Program-made: the position numbers and the translations under genes
Origin: Arenicella chitinivorans
GTDB taxonomy: Bacteria > Pseudomonadota > Gammaproteobacteria > Arenicellales > Arenicellaceae
Direction: 5' to 3'
Assembly (NCBI RefSeq): GCF_014651515.1
Contig: NZ_BMXA01000002.1
Span: forward strand, 372,001 to 436,000
DNA: 64,000 nt
Notes under the pieces: model-generated
What the model was told of the DNA's origin: nothing
Seen by the model: the letters and a program-made list of their open reading frames with translations, nothing else
Database searches by the model: none
Shown: positions 1-9,152 of the stretch, piece after piece
Numbering within the stretch: position 1 is the first letter of the stretch
Layout: every line of letters begins with the position of its first letter

Positions 1-296
1 CAGCTGAAATGTTCGGCAATGGCTTTGCATTTATTTGACTGAATTTGCCCGATGTAGTGCCACTTCAGTGTTGTATCGCTGAGCTTTGATTGCTTTTCTT
101 GGGCTTCCTGCAGATAGTTCTCACCGACGTCATGCAAGCCGGCCTCTGCAAAGTCACGTATTAATCTGGCAGACTGGTGTTTGCTGGCGCCTACCAAGCG
201 CACCGTGCTGGGGTCGCGTCCGGCCTTGGTGCAGGCATTTTGTATACGTGTCAATACCTTAGCCAGTTGTGTTGATGCGTAATCGCGGTTACTCAT
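1..296 (-). CDS. yggS: YggS family PLP-binding protein (partial, 3' end outside window)
   Basis: Reading the minus strand from an ATG at 296 gives 98 codons of the YggS/PROSC pyridoxal-phosphate homeostasis family before the window ends. Visible family landmarks are the Lys of the LVGASK segment (residues about 35-40, the PLP Schiff-base lysine), the GENYLQE segment (about 58-64) and the WHYIGQIQSNK segment (about 77-87). The family binds PLP in an alanine-racemase-like barrel and buffers cellular PLP; no catalytic activity is known. It diverges from pilT with a 72-base shared promoter region, the arrangement seen in Pseudomonas. About 130 C-terminal residues are missing because of the window edge, not because of a mutation. 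Confidence 0.93.
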   Translation of the reverse strand, partial: MSNRDYASTQLAKVLTRIQNACTKAGRDPSTVRLVGASKHQSARLIRDFAEAGLHDVGENYLQEAQEKQSKLSDTTLKWHYIGQIQSNKCKAIAEHFS

Positions 297-368
297 TCGC
301 TGAATTTGTGGGTATACTTGGTGAACTATTGAATTCTAAATTGTATCGCACAAATCCTCGGAGAAGGT

Positions 369-1406
369 ATGGACATTGCTGAACTGCTCGCATTTGCTCA
401 CAAAAATAAAGCTTCTGACTTACATCTTTCATCGGGCATGCCGCCGATGATTCGAGTTGATGGTGAGATGAAGCGTATCGATTTGCCGGTTTTGGAGTCG
501 GAGACCGTGATCGCCATGATTTTTGACATCATGAATGACCAGCAACGTAAAACCTACGAAGAAAACCTCGAGGTGGATTTCTCGTTTGAAATTCCAAATG
601 TGTCGCGTTTCCGTGTTAACGCATTTAACCAGGATCGTGGCCCAGCGGCCGTGTTCCGGACCATTCCTTCGGTGGTATTGAGTCTGGAAGATTTGAATGC
701 GCCGCAGATCTTTGGTGAACTGGTGATGAAGCCGCGCGGCTTGATTTTGGTGACCGGGCCAACGGGCTCGGGTAAATCCACCACGCTGGCGGCGATGGTG
801 GATTATATCAACGAAAAGCAGCGTTCTCATATTTTGACCGTGGAAGACCCGATCGAGTTTGTCCACAAGAGTAAGAAGTGTCTGATCAACCAACGAGAGT
901 TACACAAAGACACACACAGTTTTGAAAATGCCCTTAAGTCCGCGCTTCGTGAAGACCCTGATGTCATACTGGTGGGCGAGTTGCGAGACCTCGAAACCAT
1001 TCGTTTGGCGATGACTGCGGCGGAGACCGGTCACTTGGTGTTAGCAACGCTGCACACTAGCTCGGCGCCAAAAACCATTGACCGGGTTGTGGATGTTTTT
1101 CCAGCAGAGGAGAAATCCATGGTGCGATCAATGCTGTCTGAATCCATACAGTCGGTGATCTCACAAACACTGATTAAGCGTGTTGGGGGCGGTCGTGTGG
1201 CAGCGCACGAAATTATGGTTGGCACCTCGGCGATTCGTAACTTGATCCGGGAAGATAAAATTGCCCAAATGTATTCGATGATCCAAACCGGTCAGAATGA
1301 GGGAATGCAAACGCTGGATCAGTGTTTGGAAAAACTGGTTCGAGACCGTCTGATTACCCCAGCCGATGCGCGATCTCGCGCGGTTGATAAGAGTAAGTTC
1401 CTGTAG
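369..1406 (+). CDS. pilT: Type IV pilus retraction ATPase PilT
   Basis: PilT is the hexameric cytoplasmic ATPase that depolymerises type IV pili, powering twitching motility and DNA uptake. The 345-residue length is typical. An N-terminal PAS-like domain (1-100) precedes the RecA-like domain with Walker A GPTGSGKST (130-138), Walker B DPDVILVGELRD (196-207), the His box GHLVLATLHT (221-230) and the AIRNLIRE motif (288-295) that is diagnostic of PilT and needed for retraction. The start at 369 is supported by a GGAGAAGG Shine-Dalgarno sequence directly upstream. pilU follows after 42 bases, so the two are probably cotranscribed. No other pilus genes are in the window. Confidence 0.97.
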   Translation: MDIAELLAFAHKNKASDLHLSSGMPPMIRVDGEMKRIDLPVLESETVIAMIFDIMNDQQRKTYEENLEVDFSFEIPNVSRFRVNAFNQDRGPAAVFRTIPSVVLSLEDLNAPQIFGELVMKPRGLILVTGPTGSGKSTTLAAMVDYINEKQRSHILTVEDPIEFVHKSKKCLINQRELHKDTHSFENALKSALREDPDVILVGELRDLETIRLAMTAAETGHLVLATLHTSSAPKTIDRVVDVFPAEEKSMVRSMLSESIQSVISQTLIKRVGGGRVAAHEIMVGTSAIRNLIREDKIAQMYSMIQTGQNEGMQTLDQCLEKLVRDRLITPADARSRAVDKSKFL

Positions 1407-1448
1407 ATGATCCGCCAATCAAACCGTTAATTAGAGGAGTTGTAAATC

Positions 1449-2582
1449 ATGTATAAGATGGCTGACTTGTTGCGCGCCATGATGGTGAAAAACGCATCGG
1501 ACTTGTTCATCACTGCAAACGCTACCCCGAGCTTTAAAGTGGATGGCAAAATCTATCCGATTGCGGGCACACCCTTAACTGGGAAAGATTCGCAAGAGCT
1601 CTGTTACAGCATCATGAATGAAGAGCAACGCCGCATTTTTGAGGGTGAGAAAGAATGTAACTTCGCGATTCATCCCAAACAAATCGGTCGCTTCCGTGTC
1701 AACGTGTTCATTCAACAGGACTGTGTTGGCATGGTGTTGCGGGCGATTAAAACCAACATTCCAAGCACTGACGAACTGCAAATCCCCGATGTGTTAAAGA
1801 AAATGATCATGAAAAAACGTGGTCTATTGATCTTCGTTGGGGGTACCGGTACTGGTAAAAGTACCTCGATGGCAGCGCTGGTGGATTATCGCAACCGCAA
1901 TGCGCAGGATCACATCATCACGATCGAAGACCCGATTGAGTATTTGCATACGCATAAGAAATCGATTGTGACGCAGCGAGAAGTCGGCGTGGATACCGAT
2001 TCGTTTGATAATGCCTTGATTAACGCAATGCGACAGGCCCCGGACGTTATTCAGATCGGTGAGATTCGAACTCGGGAGACGATGGACGCGGCAATCGTGT
2101 TCTCTGAAACGGGACACTTGTGTATCGCAACGCTTCATGCAAACAACTCGTACCAGGCGTTGGATCGAATTTTTAACTTCTTTCCAGCCGACCGGCGTGA
2201 CCAGCTGGCGATGGATTTGTCACTGAACTTATACGGTCTGGTGTCGCAGCGATTGTTGCCGGTGAAAGGCCGCGAGGGTCGAGTGCCGGCGGTAGAGGTC
2301 TTGATCAACAGTCCGATGATTGCTGATCTAATTAAGGATCATAAAATTAACGAGATTCGTACCGCAATTCAAAAGTCAACCGAGTGGGGCATGCAAACCT
2401 TTGACCAATCGCTGTTTGACCTGCATGAGCGCGATTTGATCACCTATGACGACGCGATTAAAAATGCCGAATCTGAGAACGATCTACGCTTGGCAATCAA
2501 ATTGAGAGGCAAGGCCGCGGGTAAAACCGAGTTTGGTGAAACGTTGGCAGACGTGGCGATTCAGGAAGAAGACGACTATTGA
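1449..2582 (+). CDS. pilU: Type IV pilus accessory retraction ATPase PilU
   Basis: This is the PilT paralogue that works with PilT as an accessory retraction motor. It is 377 residues long, with Walker A GGTGTGKS at 131-138, Walker B APDVIQIGEIRTRET (about 196-210, with IRT where PilT has LRD) and the His box GHLCIATLHAN. The AIRNLIRE motif of PilT is replaced by a degenerate MIADLIKDHK, as expected for PilU. A purine-rich AGAGGAG lies about 8 bases before the ATG. It ends 58 bases before the convergent pyrB stop codon, with a hairpin between them. Confidence 0.96.
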   Translation: MYKMADLLRAMMVKNASDLFITANATPSFKVDGKIYPIAGTPLTGKDSQELCYSIMNEEQRRIFEGEKECNFAIHPKQIGRFRVNVFIQQDCVGMVLRAIKTNIPSTDELQIPDVLKKMIMKKRGLLIFVGGTGTGKSTSMAALVDYRNRNAQDHIITIEDPIEYLHTHKKSIVTQREVGVDTDSFDNALINAMRQAPDVIQIGEIRTRETMDAAIVFSETGHLCIATLHANNSYQALDRIFNFFPADRRDQLAMDLSLNLYGLVSQRLLPVKGREGRVPAVEVLINSPMIADLIKDHKINEIRTAIQKSTEWGMQTFDQSLFDLHERDLITYDDAIKNAESENDLRLAIKLRGKAAGKTEFGETLADVAIQEEDDY

Positions 2583-2611
2583 TCTTAGGCCAACAGGCAG
2601 ATGAGGGGTAA

Positions 2612-2634
2612 AAGCCGGTACGTTACACCGGCTT
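2612..2634. terminator. Bidirectional hairpin between pilU and pyrB
   Basis: A perfect 8-bp stem (AAGCCGGT / ACCGGCTT) with a 7-base loop lies between convergent genes. On the minus strand it is followed by TTTACC and on the plus strand by a mixed sequence, so it is a weak to moderate intrinsic terminator, better for pyrB than for pilU. Confidence 0.55.
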
Positions 2635-2640
2635 GTCGAA

Positions 2641-3558
2641 TTATAGTTTATCCAACAGCATACCCAACAAGGCCATCCGCACTGGTACTCCGTAGCTCGC
2701 TTGTTTAAAGTAAACCGCATTTGGTAGTGAGTCGACGTCTGTACTGATCTCATCAATGCGTGGTAACGGATCGAGAATCAAACACTCGGAGCCCTCAACA
2801 TCGTCGCGATTTAGGCGATATCGACGACGGTGCTTATCGAACAGTGCTTTGTCTTCAAAACGCTCTTCCTGCAAGCGATTGATATAGGCGACATCGTACC
2901 CATCGTGTAAACGAACTTCACTGCGTACCTCGCAATCCACGCCATTGGCATGCAGCTCGTTTAACATGTTGGGGCTGGGGAAGAGCTCTGTTGGGCCAGT
3001 GAATGTGAAGCGGTTGTTTGCGTATTGCGAGAGTAGGCGCGACAGGGAGTGAATGCTGCGGGACTGCAGTGAGTCAAAGCCAAAGACTATATTCAGGTTA
3101 TCCAGGCGGCCTTTTTCTTTGTAGATCGTGTACGCGTCGATCAACGACTGCGTTGGGTGTTCGTTGCCACCGTCACCGGCATTGATAAAGGGGACCGCGC
3201 TGGTGTCGGCAGCAATTTTTGCGCTGCCCGGCAAGGCGTGGCGCATCACGATGATGTCGGCATAGCTTTCGACCATGCGAATAAGATCTTCCAGGCTTTC
3301 GCCTTTTTCGAATGAGGTCGAGCTCGCATTCTGCGCAAACACCATGCCGGCTTTGAGTCGTTGGGCGGCACTTTGAAAACTCATCATAGTGCGAGAGCTG
3401 GGTTCAAAGAACAGTAGGGCCACCACTTTGTCGTCGAGTAAATCAATTCGTCCTTCACTTTCAATTCGCTCGGCCATGCTGTCGGTGGCGCTGAATATAC
3501 TCTTGATGATGTTGGGTGTGAGTTGACTAGACGAGATAAGTGATTTGAACGGGAGCAT
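2641..3558 (-). CDS. pyrB: Aspartate carbamoyltransferase catalytic chain
   Basis: PyrB condenses carbamoyl phosphate and aspartate in the second step of pyrimidine synthesis. At 305 residues it matches the E. coli type in length and local sequence. The carbamoyl-phosphate loop reads FFEPSSRTMMSF (about 51-62; usual STRT is SSRT here), the 80s loop is TSFEKGES, and MRH, the HPTQ motif, RSIHSL, NRLQEERF and DPLPRIDEI are all present, so the active site looks intact. It is last in a minus-strand run after ruvX with a 44-base gap. In Pseudomonas pyrR precedes it and a pyrC-like gene follows; neither is here, and no pyrI (regulatory chain) is visible in the window. Confidence 0.95.
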   Translation of the reverse strand: MLPFKSLISSSQLTPNIIKSIFSATDSMAERIESEGRIDLLDDKVVALLFFEPSSRTMMSFQSAAQRLKAGMVFAQNASSTSFEKGESLEDLIRMVESYADIIVMRHALPGSAKIAADTSAVPFINAGDGGNEHPTQSLIDAYTIYKEKGRLDNLNIVFGFDSLQSRSIHSLSRLLSQYANNRFTFTGPTELFPSPNMLNELHANGVDCEVRSEVRLHDGYDVAYINRLQEERFEDKALFDKHRRRYRLNRDDVEGSECLILDPLPRIDEISTDVDSLPNAVYFKQASYGVPVRMALLGMLLDKL

Positions 3559-3602
3559 GGAGCGACCTCAGCGAACAGTTGCCGCGAAGAATATCACAGG
3601 GC

Positions 3603-4010
3603 TTAATCGGACAGTGAGTGAAAATAACTTTCGAGAATCAAACAGGCTGCGACCTGATCACGTAACGCCTGCTTCTTCGCTGCGTTGAGTCCATGGTCGG
3701 CGAGTTCAGCATTGGCTGCAGAAGAGCTTAGGCGCTCATCCATGCCGTGTATCGGTAATTTGTGGTTCTGCTGAATATGGCTTTTGATACGGTTTATCAG
3801 TTTATTCAGGTGCGGGTCATCCGTTTGAGGATCTCCGATCACGACGCGTTCGGGCTGCCATTCCTTAATCAACTGATCGAACTGATCCCAGTTGAGGCGA
3901 CCGCGATCGGCGGTCAATGTGGTGCAGGGTTTGGCGGTGCCAGTGAGTGTGTGTCCAACCGCGACACCGGTGCGCCGCAAGCCAACGTCCAGCGCCAGCA
4001 CGCAGCCCAC
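3603..4010 (-). CDS. ruvX: Putative Holliday junction resolvase / pre-16S rRNA nuclease RuvX (YqgF)
   Basis: A 135-residue YqgF-family RNase H-fold protein, implicated in 16S rRNA 5'-end maturation and originally annotated as a Holliday junction resolvase. The N-terminal LALDVGLRRTGVAVG carries the first acidic residue, VVIGDP the second strand, MDERLSS the conserved Glu, and RDQVAACLILESYF the C-terminal helix. The start is GTG at 4010, overlapping the last base of the upstream TAG stop of the TonB-like gene (TAGTG), which points to translational coupling. The usual upstream neighbour yqgE is absent. Confidence 0.93.
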   Translation of the reverse strand: MGCVLALDVGLRRTGVAVGHTLTGTAKPCTTLTADRGRLNWDQFDQLIKEWQPERVVIGDPQTDDPHLNKLINRIKSHIQQNHKLPIHGMDERLSSSAANAELADHGLNAAKKQALRDQVAACLILESYFHSLSD

Positions 4011-4915
4011 TAATCGCCTCCAGGTGCCGAGACAGCGGTGCTGGCAAAACGGTTGTCGGGTAAGAAATGAATGGTTCTCGTGATCACCAGAATGTCAGTA
4101 TTGCGGAAAAACTCTTCATCCGGGAAGGCTTGAAATGGGGACGCGTCACGCATGATCCGCTTGGCTGTTTCGTTCAGGATCTTGTATTTAGAAGGCTCGT
4201 TGATATTGATGTCACGCAGGGTCCCATTACGGTTGATTTCGACGGTTAGAATCAGGCTGCCGTGGATGCCGTTGGCTTTAATTTGGATTGGATAGTTAGC
4301 GTTGCCCACGGTGGTGACACGTTGTTTCCAGGCATCCAAGTACTCTGCGGCACCATGTGCTTTGGTGAGTGGTGATAGAAACTCTTTCTTAGGTCGTTTC
4401 TCGTAATCTCTTTGCGCTTGGCTAATTTTGGCGACTAAACGTTCGCGTTCGAGTTGGCGCGCATCGGTGTTGAATTTGTCCGGACCTTTTATTGGTTGCA
4501 AGTTTTCGAGCTTGGTCTTCTCCGCTGGCCGACGCTGTACTACCAATTCGCTATTCTTTGCAGTGAGGAACTGGTCTGGGGTTAGGCTGGTGGTGGGTTG
4601 GCGGTCAGCCACTTTTTTAACCGATTGAATTTTCGATGGGTTAACCGCTTTCCAAGGTAGTGGCGATTCAGCCTCCTGTTCATCCGTGCCACCACCGGCG
4701 TTATCGGTACTGGCGATCAGTTCGGCACCGTCTGCTACCTTATTGTTTGAGGAATTGAGTAGCACGACATCCAACGTATTGTCGGTGCTTTTGCGTGCAC
4801 CAATCTCCGGCAATTTGAAACTGATGCCCAATATAATGGCAGCATGCAGTAATGCCGAAAAGAACGCCGTTACGCTCAGTACGTCAGTTTGACGATGGTT
4901 ATCAAAATAACTCAT
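4010..4915 (-). CDS. TonB-family energy-transducing protein
   Basis: A 301-residue protein with one N-terminal transmembrane helix (about 16-36, a VTAFFSALLHAAIILGI-like stretch), a long polar periplasmic linker rich in Lys, Arg, Glu and Pro (about 45-200), and a C-terminal TonB domain (about 205-285) with GSLILTVEINRNGTLRDI and a terminal ITRTIHFLPD. TonB proteins carry proton-motive energy to outer-membrane transporters; the copy at this position next to gshB corresponds to Pseudomonas TonB3, which has been linked to twitching motility. It lies 4 bases after gshB and overlaps ruvX by one base, so it is in the middle of an operon. No ExbB or ExbD is nearby. Confidence 0.88.
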   Translation of the reverse strand: MSYFDNHRQTDVLSVTAFFSALLHAAIILGISFKLPEIGARKSTDNTLDVVLLNSSNNKVADGAELIASTDNAGGGTDEQEAESPLPWKAVNPSKIQSVKKVADRQPTTSLTPDQFLTAKNSELVVQRRPAEKTKLENLQPIKGPDKFNTDARQLERERLVAKISQAQRDYEKRPKKEFLSPLTKAHGAAEYLDAWKQRVTTVGNANYPIQIKANGIHGSLILTVEINRNGTLRDININEPSKYKILNETAKRIMRDASPFQAFPDEEFFRNTDILVITRTIHFLPDNRFASTAVSAPGGD

Positions 4916-4919
4916 GAAA

Positions 4920-5861
4920 TTAGTGCAGCTTGGATTCGATTGCCTTCAGTAAATCGAGAGCAATATTGGTGTCGTACTCGGCATTAATTTCTTTGATACA
5001 GGTTGGGCTGGTAACATTGATTTCGGTCAGACGATCACCGATTACGTCCAGTCCGGCAAACAGGATATTGCGTTTGACTAACTCCGGTCCAACTCGTTTA
5101 GCAATGGCAAAGTCACTGTCGCTCAGGGGTTGAGCAACGCCGCGACCACCAGCTGCGAGGTTGCCGCGTGTTTCGCCTTGGGCGGGAATGCGGGCGAGGG
5201 AATACGGCACCGCTTCGCCTGCCACCACCAGTATGCGTTTATCGCCGGCTGTGATCTCAGGAAGATAGCGTTGGGCCATGGCAAATCGTGTGCCGTGTTT
5301 GGTTAATGTTTCGATGATGACGCCAATATTCGGTGAGTCCTGCTGTACGCGGAAAATTGACGCACCACCCATGCCGTCAAGCGGTTTTAAGATGACATCC
5401 TTATGGGTGTCCAAAAAGCGTCGAAAATCTCGCGCATTGCGTGTTATTAGTGTTTCTGGGCATACATCGGGAAACCAAGCACAGTAGGTCTTTTCGTTAC
5501 AGTCGCGTAGTGCTTGTGGTGAGTTGACCACCATCGCGCCTTGAGCTTCTGCCAGCTCGAGTATGTAGGTGGCGTACACGAACTCCATATCAAATGGCGG
5601 GTCTTTCCGCATCAGGATCGCATCTAAGTCGCCGAGTGCCATGCGATATGTTTCACCCAGCTCATACCAATGGTTCGCATCTTGAAACGCGGTGACGCTG
5701 CGTGCGTCGCCAACGGCTTTGCCGTTTTCGATCAGTAGGTCATGCATTTCAAAATACACAACTTCCCAGCCAAGAAGCTGGGCCTGCCAAATCATTTCGA
5801 AGGTACTGTCTTTCTTTATATTGATGGAGCCGATGGGGTCCATCACAACGCCAATTTTCAT
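4920..5861 (-). CDS. gshB: Glutathione synthetase
   Basis: GshB joins gamma-glutamylcysteine and glycine with ATP, the last step of glutathione synthesis. The 313 residues match the bacterial family. The N-terminal KIGVVMDPIGSINIKKDST and MRKDPPFDMEFVYATYILE are diagnostic, the ATP-grasp lysine and glycine loop are at about 157-168 (VILKPLDGMGG), and the metal and substrate loop INVTSPTCIKEI is at about 281-292. It is the first gene of the gshB-tonB-ruvX-pyrB run, 110 bases downstream of the transporter gene on the same strand. Confidence 0.96.
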   Translation of the reverse strand: MKIGVVMDPIGSINIKKDSTFEMIWQAQLLGWEVVYFEMHDLLIENGKAVGDARSVTAFQDANHWYELGETYRMALGDLDAILMRKDPPFDMEFVYATYILELAEAQGAMVVNSPQALRDCNEKTYCAWFPDVCPETLITRNARDFRRFLDTHKDVILKPLDGMGGASIFRVQQDSPNIGVIIETLTKHGTRFAMAQRYLPEITAGDKRILVVAGEAVPYSLARIPAQGETRGNLAAGGRGVAQPLSDSDFAIAKRVGPELVKRNILFAGLDVIGDRLTEINVTSPTCIKEINAEYDTNIALDLLKAIESKLH

Positions 5862-5971
5862 GCTTGATGCTCTATGTATGGGTAGGCCACGGTGTGCGCG
5901 TGGTGCCCGTATGGTAACGCGAAAAGCGATGAAAGTAACCAGCTATCCCCCTGGGGATTGTGATCATTTGG

Positions 5972-7357
5972 TTAGACAAGCAGGTAACACAGTGTGCTGA
6001 TAATTAGCCCAAATAGCATATTGAGAGTCAGGCCTTCGCGCATCATGGTCTTTACACTCACCAGATCCGTTGAATACGCGATGGCATTCGGTGCCGTGGC
6101 CACCGGCAGCATGAACGCACAGGATGCTGAAATGGTTGCCGGAATCATCAACAATGCCGGCGGCATGTCAGTCGCCGTGGCGGTCGCAGCGAGTATTGGT
6201 AGTACCAGTGTGGTGGTCGCGAGATTGGAATTGATTTCGGTAAAAAACGTGATGCCAGCACAGATCATGAGAATGACAATGAAGACCGGTAAATCGCTGA
6301 TCACGGAGCTCATGCCGGCACCGATTATCTCCGCTAGGCCGCTGGCGAAGAATGCTTTTGCGATGGTAATGCCGGCGCCAAACATGAGTAAAATTCCCCA
6401 AGGGATCGAGCGGGCGGTGGGCCAGTCAAGTAAACCGCCGCCGCGCGAAGAGCGTACACCGAACATCAGTAGCGCGCCCAATACGGCCACCGTAGCATCG
6501 CCAATACCGCTGAGATTGAATGGGCCGGTCCAACCGCCAAAGGGTTGACTGCGAAAGACCCATAGCACGATGACGAGCGTGAAGACGGCGACCACGCGCC
6601 GTTCGTCCGGGCTCCACTCGGCTTTTGCCGGCAAGTCTACATTGCATTCCCCGTGCAAGTTGCGTGTCAGCCAAAGCCAAGCGATGGGAATCAACAGAGC
6701 GACGATTGGAACGCCGATTTTCATCCAATTTAAAAAACCATAACCTTGGCCAGTCACTTCGGAGTAAACACCGGCAAAAATGACATTCGGCGGTGTGCCT
6801 ACCAGCGTGGCAATACCGCCAATAGAGCACGCATACGCGATGGCAATGACCAGTGGCGCTGCGAGCTTTGGGTTGTCGACCTGTTTTAGACAGGCCAGTG
6901 CAATCGGCATCAACATCAGGCAGGTGGCCGTGTTGCTGATCCACATCGACAGTAGTGCACCGGACAGCATAAATGCAGCCACTAGTCGTTTGATGCTGTG
7001 CGGCCCAACCAAGCGCAGAATGCTGACAGCGAAACGACGATGCGCGCCACTTCGTTCTAATGCTTTGGCCATCATAAAGCCGCCCATCATCAGTAGGATA
7101 ATGTGGGATCCAAGCCCAGATGCTGCGGTTTTATGGTCGATTACACCGAAAATAGGGAACAGGGAGAAGGGCACTAGGGAGGTCGCGGGAATCGGTAACG
7201 CTTCGGTAGCCCACCACCACGCGGTGAGTAGGGTGATGGCGGCAGTAGCGCAGGCAACCGGTGGTAACGCGCTGGCATACAGCACTGTATAGCTTATCGA
7301 CGCAATAAGTGGACCGATAATAAGGTGAGGATTAATGCGATTGGCAGCCTGAGACAT
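5972..7357 (-). CDS. SLC13 (DASS) family anion/dicarboxylate transporter
   Basis: A 461-residue, very hydrophobic inner-membrane protein with about eleven helices, of the divalent anion:sodium symporter family. Family marks are the LLMMGGFMMAKALERSG segment, the first substrate loop ISNTATCLMLMP (SNT motif), and the second repeat TEINSNLATTTLVLP, where SNL replaces the common SNT. A TLVGTPPN loop is also typical. The likely substrates are C4-dicarboxylates, citrate or sulfate; the sequence alone does not decide. It is the first gene on the minus strand here, diverging from the lipoprotein at 7464. Confidence 0.85.
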   Translation of the reverse strand: MSQAANRINPHLIIGPLIASISYTVLYASALPPVACATAAITLLTAWWWATEALPIPATSLVPFSLFPIFGVIDHKTAASGLGSHIILLMMGGFMMAKALERSGAHRRFAVSILRLVGPHSIKRLVAAFMLSGALLSMWISNTATCLMLMPIALACLKQVDNPKLAAPLVIAIAYACSIGGIATLVGTPPNVIFAGVYSEVTGQGYGFLNWMKIGVPIVALLIPIAWLWLTRNLHGECNVDLPAKAEWSPDERRVVAVFTLVIVLWVFRSQPFGGWTGPFNLSGIGDATVAVLGALLMFGVRSSRGGGLLDWPTARSIPWGILLMFGAGITIAKAFFASGLAEIIGAGMSSVISDLPVFIVILMICAGITFFTEINSNLATTTLVLPILAATATATDMPPALLMIPATISASCAFMLPVATAPNAIAYSTDLVSVKTMMREGLTLNMLFGLIISTLCYLLV

Positions 7358-7463
7358 AGGTAAGGGTAGGTTTGTCGCTTAGTTAAGATGACTAATTATT
7401 TTATTTTGCTATTATACCGGCACGATTTTGCACCCGAATTTAACCTGCAGAGACAACCTTAGT

Positions 7464-7700
7464 ATGTTCAAACAAGTGACACAATACCTCGTGGTACTGG
7501 CAAGTTGTTGTCTTATTGCTGCGTGCAGTAATAAAGATGACGTGATGGTGGTTGGCCCAACGGCGGACATAACGCGTCCACCAGTGATGGTCAAAGACAC
7601 GCCAAAACCCGCGGCTGAAGCGACCAACCCAGATGAAGCTATCTCATATGATGAATGGCGAAAGCAACAGGAAGAGCAGACGCAGACCGGCGCGCCGTAG
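7464..7700 (+). CDS. Small outer-membrane-type lipoprotein, function unknown
   Basis: A 78-residue protein begins at ATG 7464 (a longer reading from 7428 would place 12 odd residues before the signal). A short basic start and a hydrophobic stretch lead to the lipobox LIAAC with the lipidated Cys at 21. The residue after the Cys is Ser rather than Asp, which predicts Lol-dependent transport to the outer membrane. The mature part is short, rich in Pro, Lys and Asp, and looks disordered, ending in a Glu/Gln-rich helix. I do not recognise the family. A strong terminator follows 30 bases after the stop, so it is a single-gene unit. Confidence 0.72.
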   Translation: MFKQVTQYLVVLASCCLIAACSNKDDVMVVGPTADITRPPVMVKDTPKPAAEATNPDEAISYDEWRKQQEEQTQTGAP

Positions 7701-7729
7701 TGCAGTCGAACATTCAACTTGGTCAATTA

Positions 7730-7754
7730 AAGCCAGCATTAGCTGGCTTTTTTT
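7730..7754 (+). terminator. Intrinsic terminator of the lipoprotein gene
   Basis: A perfect 8-bp stem (AAGCCAGC / GCTGGCTT) with an ATTA loop is followed by a run of T residues through 7754. Confidence 0.9.
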
Positions 7755-7932
7755 ATGCCTGTGTGTGGGGCGATAGATGGTCGTTGTCATATTTCTGTAA
7801 CTGTCTGTGGCGAGAATACCCCCGTCTTGAGTAATCTGGCAAATAAGAAGTCCGTTAGATAAGTCGTGCTTTCAGGTTGTGGTGACGTATCTGCGACTTC
7901 ACTATTCCTATATAAATAGAGGTCTGAGTTAA

Positions 7933-8952
7933 ATGAAAATTAAGTTGATCGCAGCGCTTGTGGCTGCAACTACATTGGCAGCTTCCAATGCTAACGCTGA
8001 GGTTGAAGTGTCAACCAAAGGTGGCCTGAAGGTGTCTAGCGGTGACTACAAGTTTGAAGCTGGTGGTCGAATCATGTATGACTACAACCGTTCTGAGTTG
8101 AATGGTGAAGTAGACGAGGACGATATTAACCTACGTCGTGGTCGAATTTACGTAAAAGGTAATGTATCGAAGAACTGGGCGTTCAAGTCGCAGTTCAATA
8201 TCGATGGTAGTGGTATCGAAGATGCCTACCTGCGCTACACCGGTTGGGGTAAAGGTGCTACAGTGACTATTGGTAACCAAAAAATGCCATTCGGTTTAGA
8301 AGAGTTGACGTCTTCAAAAGACATTAGCGTTCTTGAGCGTTCTGCGATTACTGAACGTTACGCGGTTGGCCGTGCTGAAGGTGTTCAGCTATCTGGTAAA
8401 GGCGGCAAATCAACGTACGGTATCGGTATCTTTACCGATAACGAGAAGGATTCTGAAATTGGTTTCGCCGCGCGTTACACATTTGCGCCGCTAAAAACAG
8501 ACACGTCTGTATTTCATTTGGGTGTGGCATACAAAGATATCGATGAGAGTTCAGCGCTGGGTCTGGAAACTGCATTCTCATCAGGTCCTTTCCATATTCA
8601 AGCCGAGTACGTGGATGGTGAAGAAGGCGCGGCCGACGATTTGAGCGGTTATTACGTTCAAGCTGGCTACATTCTTACTGGCGAGACTCGCCCTTATAAA
8701 GATGGTGCGTTCAAGCGTGTTGCGCCCAAAGGTAAAGCGGGTGCGTGGGAAATGGTAGCGCGCTTCGAAGACGGCGACGGAAACCACAGCGATATCGAAC
8801 TTGGCGATGACGATGCATCTGCCTACACGTTGGGCGTAAACTATTACGCACACAAAAACGTCAAGATCGGTGTGAACTACACGGATGGCGAGAGCAATAC
8901 GTCGGATGACGATGGCAGCGAATTCCGCGTACGCTTTCAGTTGACGTTCTAA
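7933..8952 (+). CDS. OprO/OprP-type phosphate-selective porin family protein
   Basis: A 339-residue outer-membrane beta-barrel. A cleavable signal peptide covers about residues 1-22 (ending NANA before EVEVS). The mature part has the porin O/P hallmark segments DINLRRGRIYVKG, WAFKSQFNID, DAYLRYTG, VTIGNQKMPFGLEELTSSKDISVLERS and ERYAVGRAEGVQL, alternating strands, and the C-terminal FRVRFQLTF ending in Phe for BAM recognition. The family transports phosphate or polyphosphate in Pseudomonas, but many members are uncharacterised and the basic ladder cannot be confirmed here. It is monocistronic, with a terminator 20 bases after the stop. Confidence 0.85.
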   Translation: MKIKLIAALVAATTLAASNANAEVEVSTKGGLKVSSGDYKFEAGGRIMYDYNRSELNGEVDEDDINLRRGRIYVKGNVSKNWAFKSQFNIDGSGIEDAYLRYTGWGKGATVTIGNQKMPFGLEELTSSKDISVLERSAITERYAVGRAEGVQLSGKGGKSTYGIGIFTDNEKDSEIGFAARYTFAPLKTDTSVFHLGVAYKDIDESSALGLETAFSSGPFHIQAEYVDGEEGAADDLSGYYVQAGYILTGETRPYKDGAFKRVAPKGKAGAWEMVARFEDGDGNHSDIELGDDDASAYTLGVNYYAHKNVKIGVNYTDGESNTSDDDGSEFRVRFQLTF

Positions 8953-8971
8953 GTCTAACGCTGTTTTAAAT

Positions 8972-9003
8972 AAAGGCCGGCCCACGGATGGGTCGGCTTT
9001 TTT
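8972..9003 (+). terminator. Intrinsic terminator of the porin gene
   Basis: A 13-bp stem with two G:T pairs (8972-8984 with 8989-9001), a CGGA loop and a T tract. Confidence 0.88.
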
Positions 9004-9152
9004 ATGCCTGCTGTGCACACGCTCGGCGCGCTCGTCTTAGTGCTACCCAGGCCGGGTTAGCCAATTTGTCTTGTTTCTTGCTATTCTCGGTTTGCTAGCC
9101 GAAGACAAATCAGTACACTACGCCGATTAAATTTTGGACTCCCTCTATAGTC

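Noticed and set aside
5994-6548. 184-codon plus-strand frame opposite the SLC13 transporter
   Set aside because: It is the antisense image of a strongly supported membrane protein with clear family motifs.
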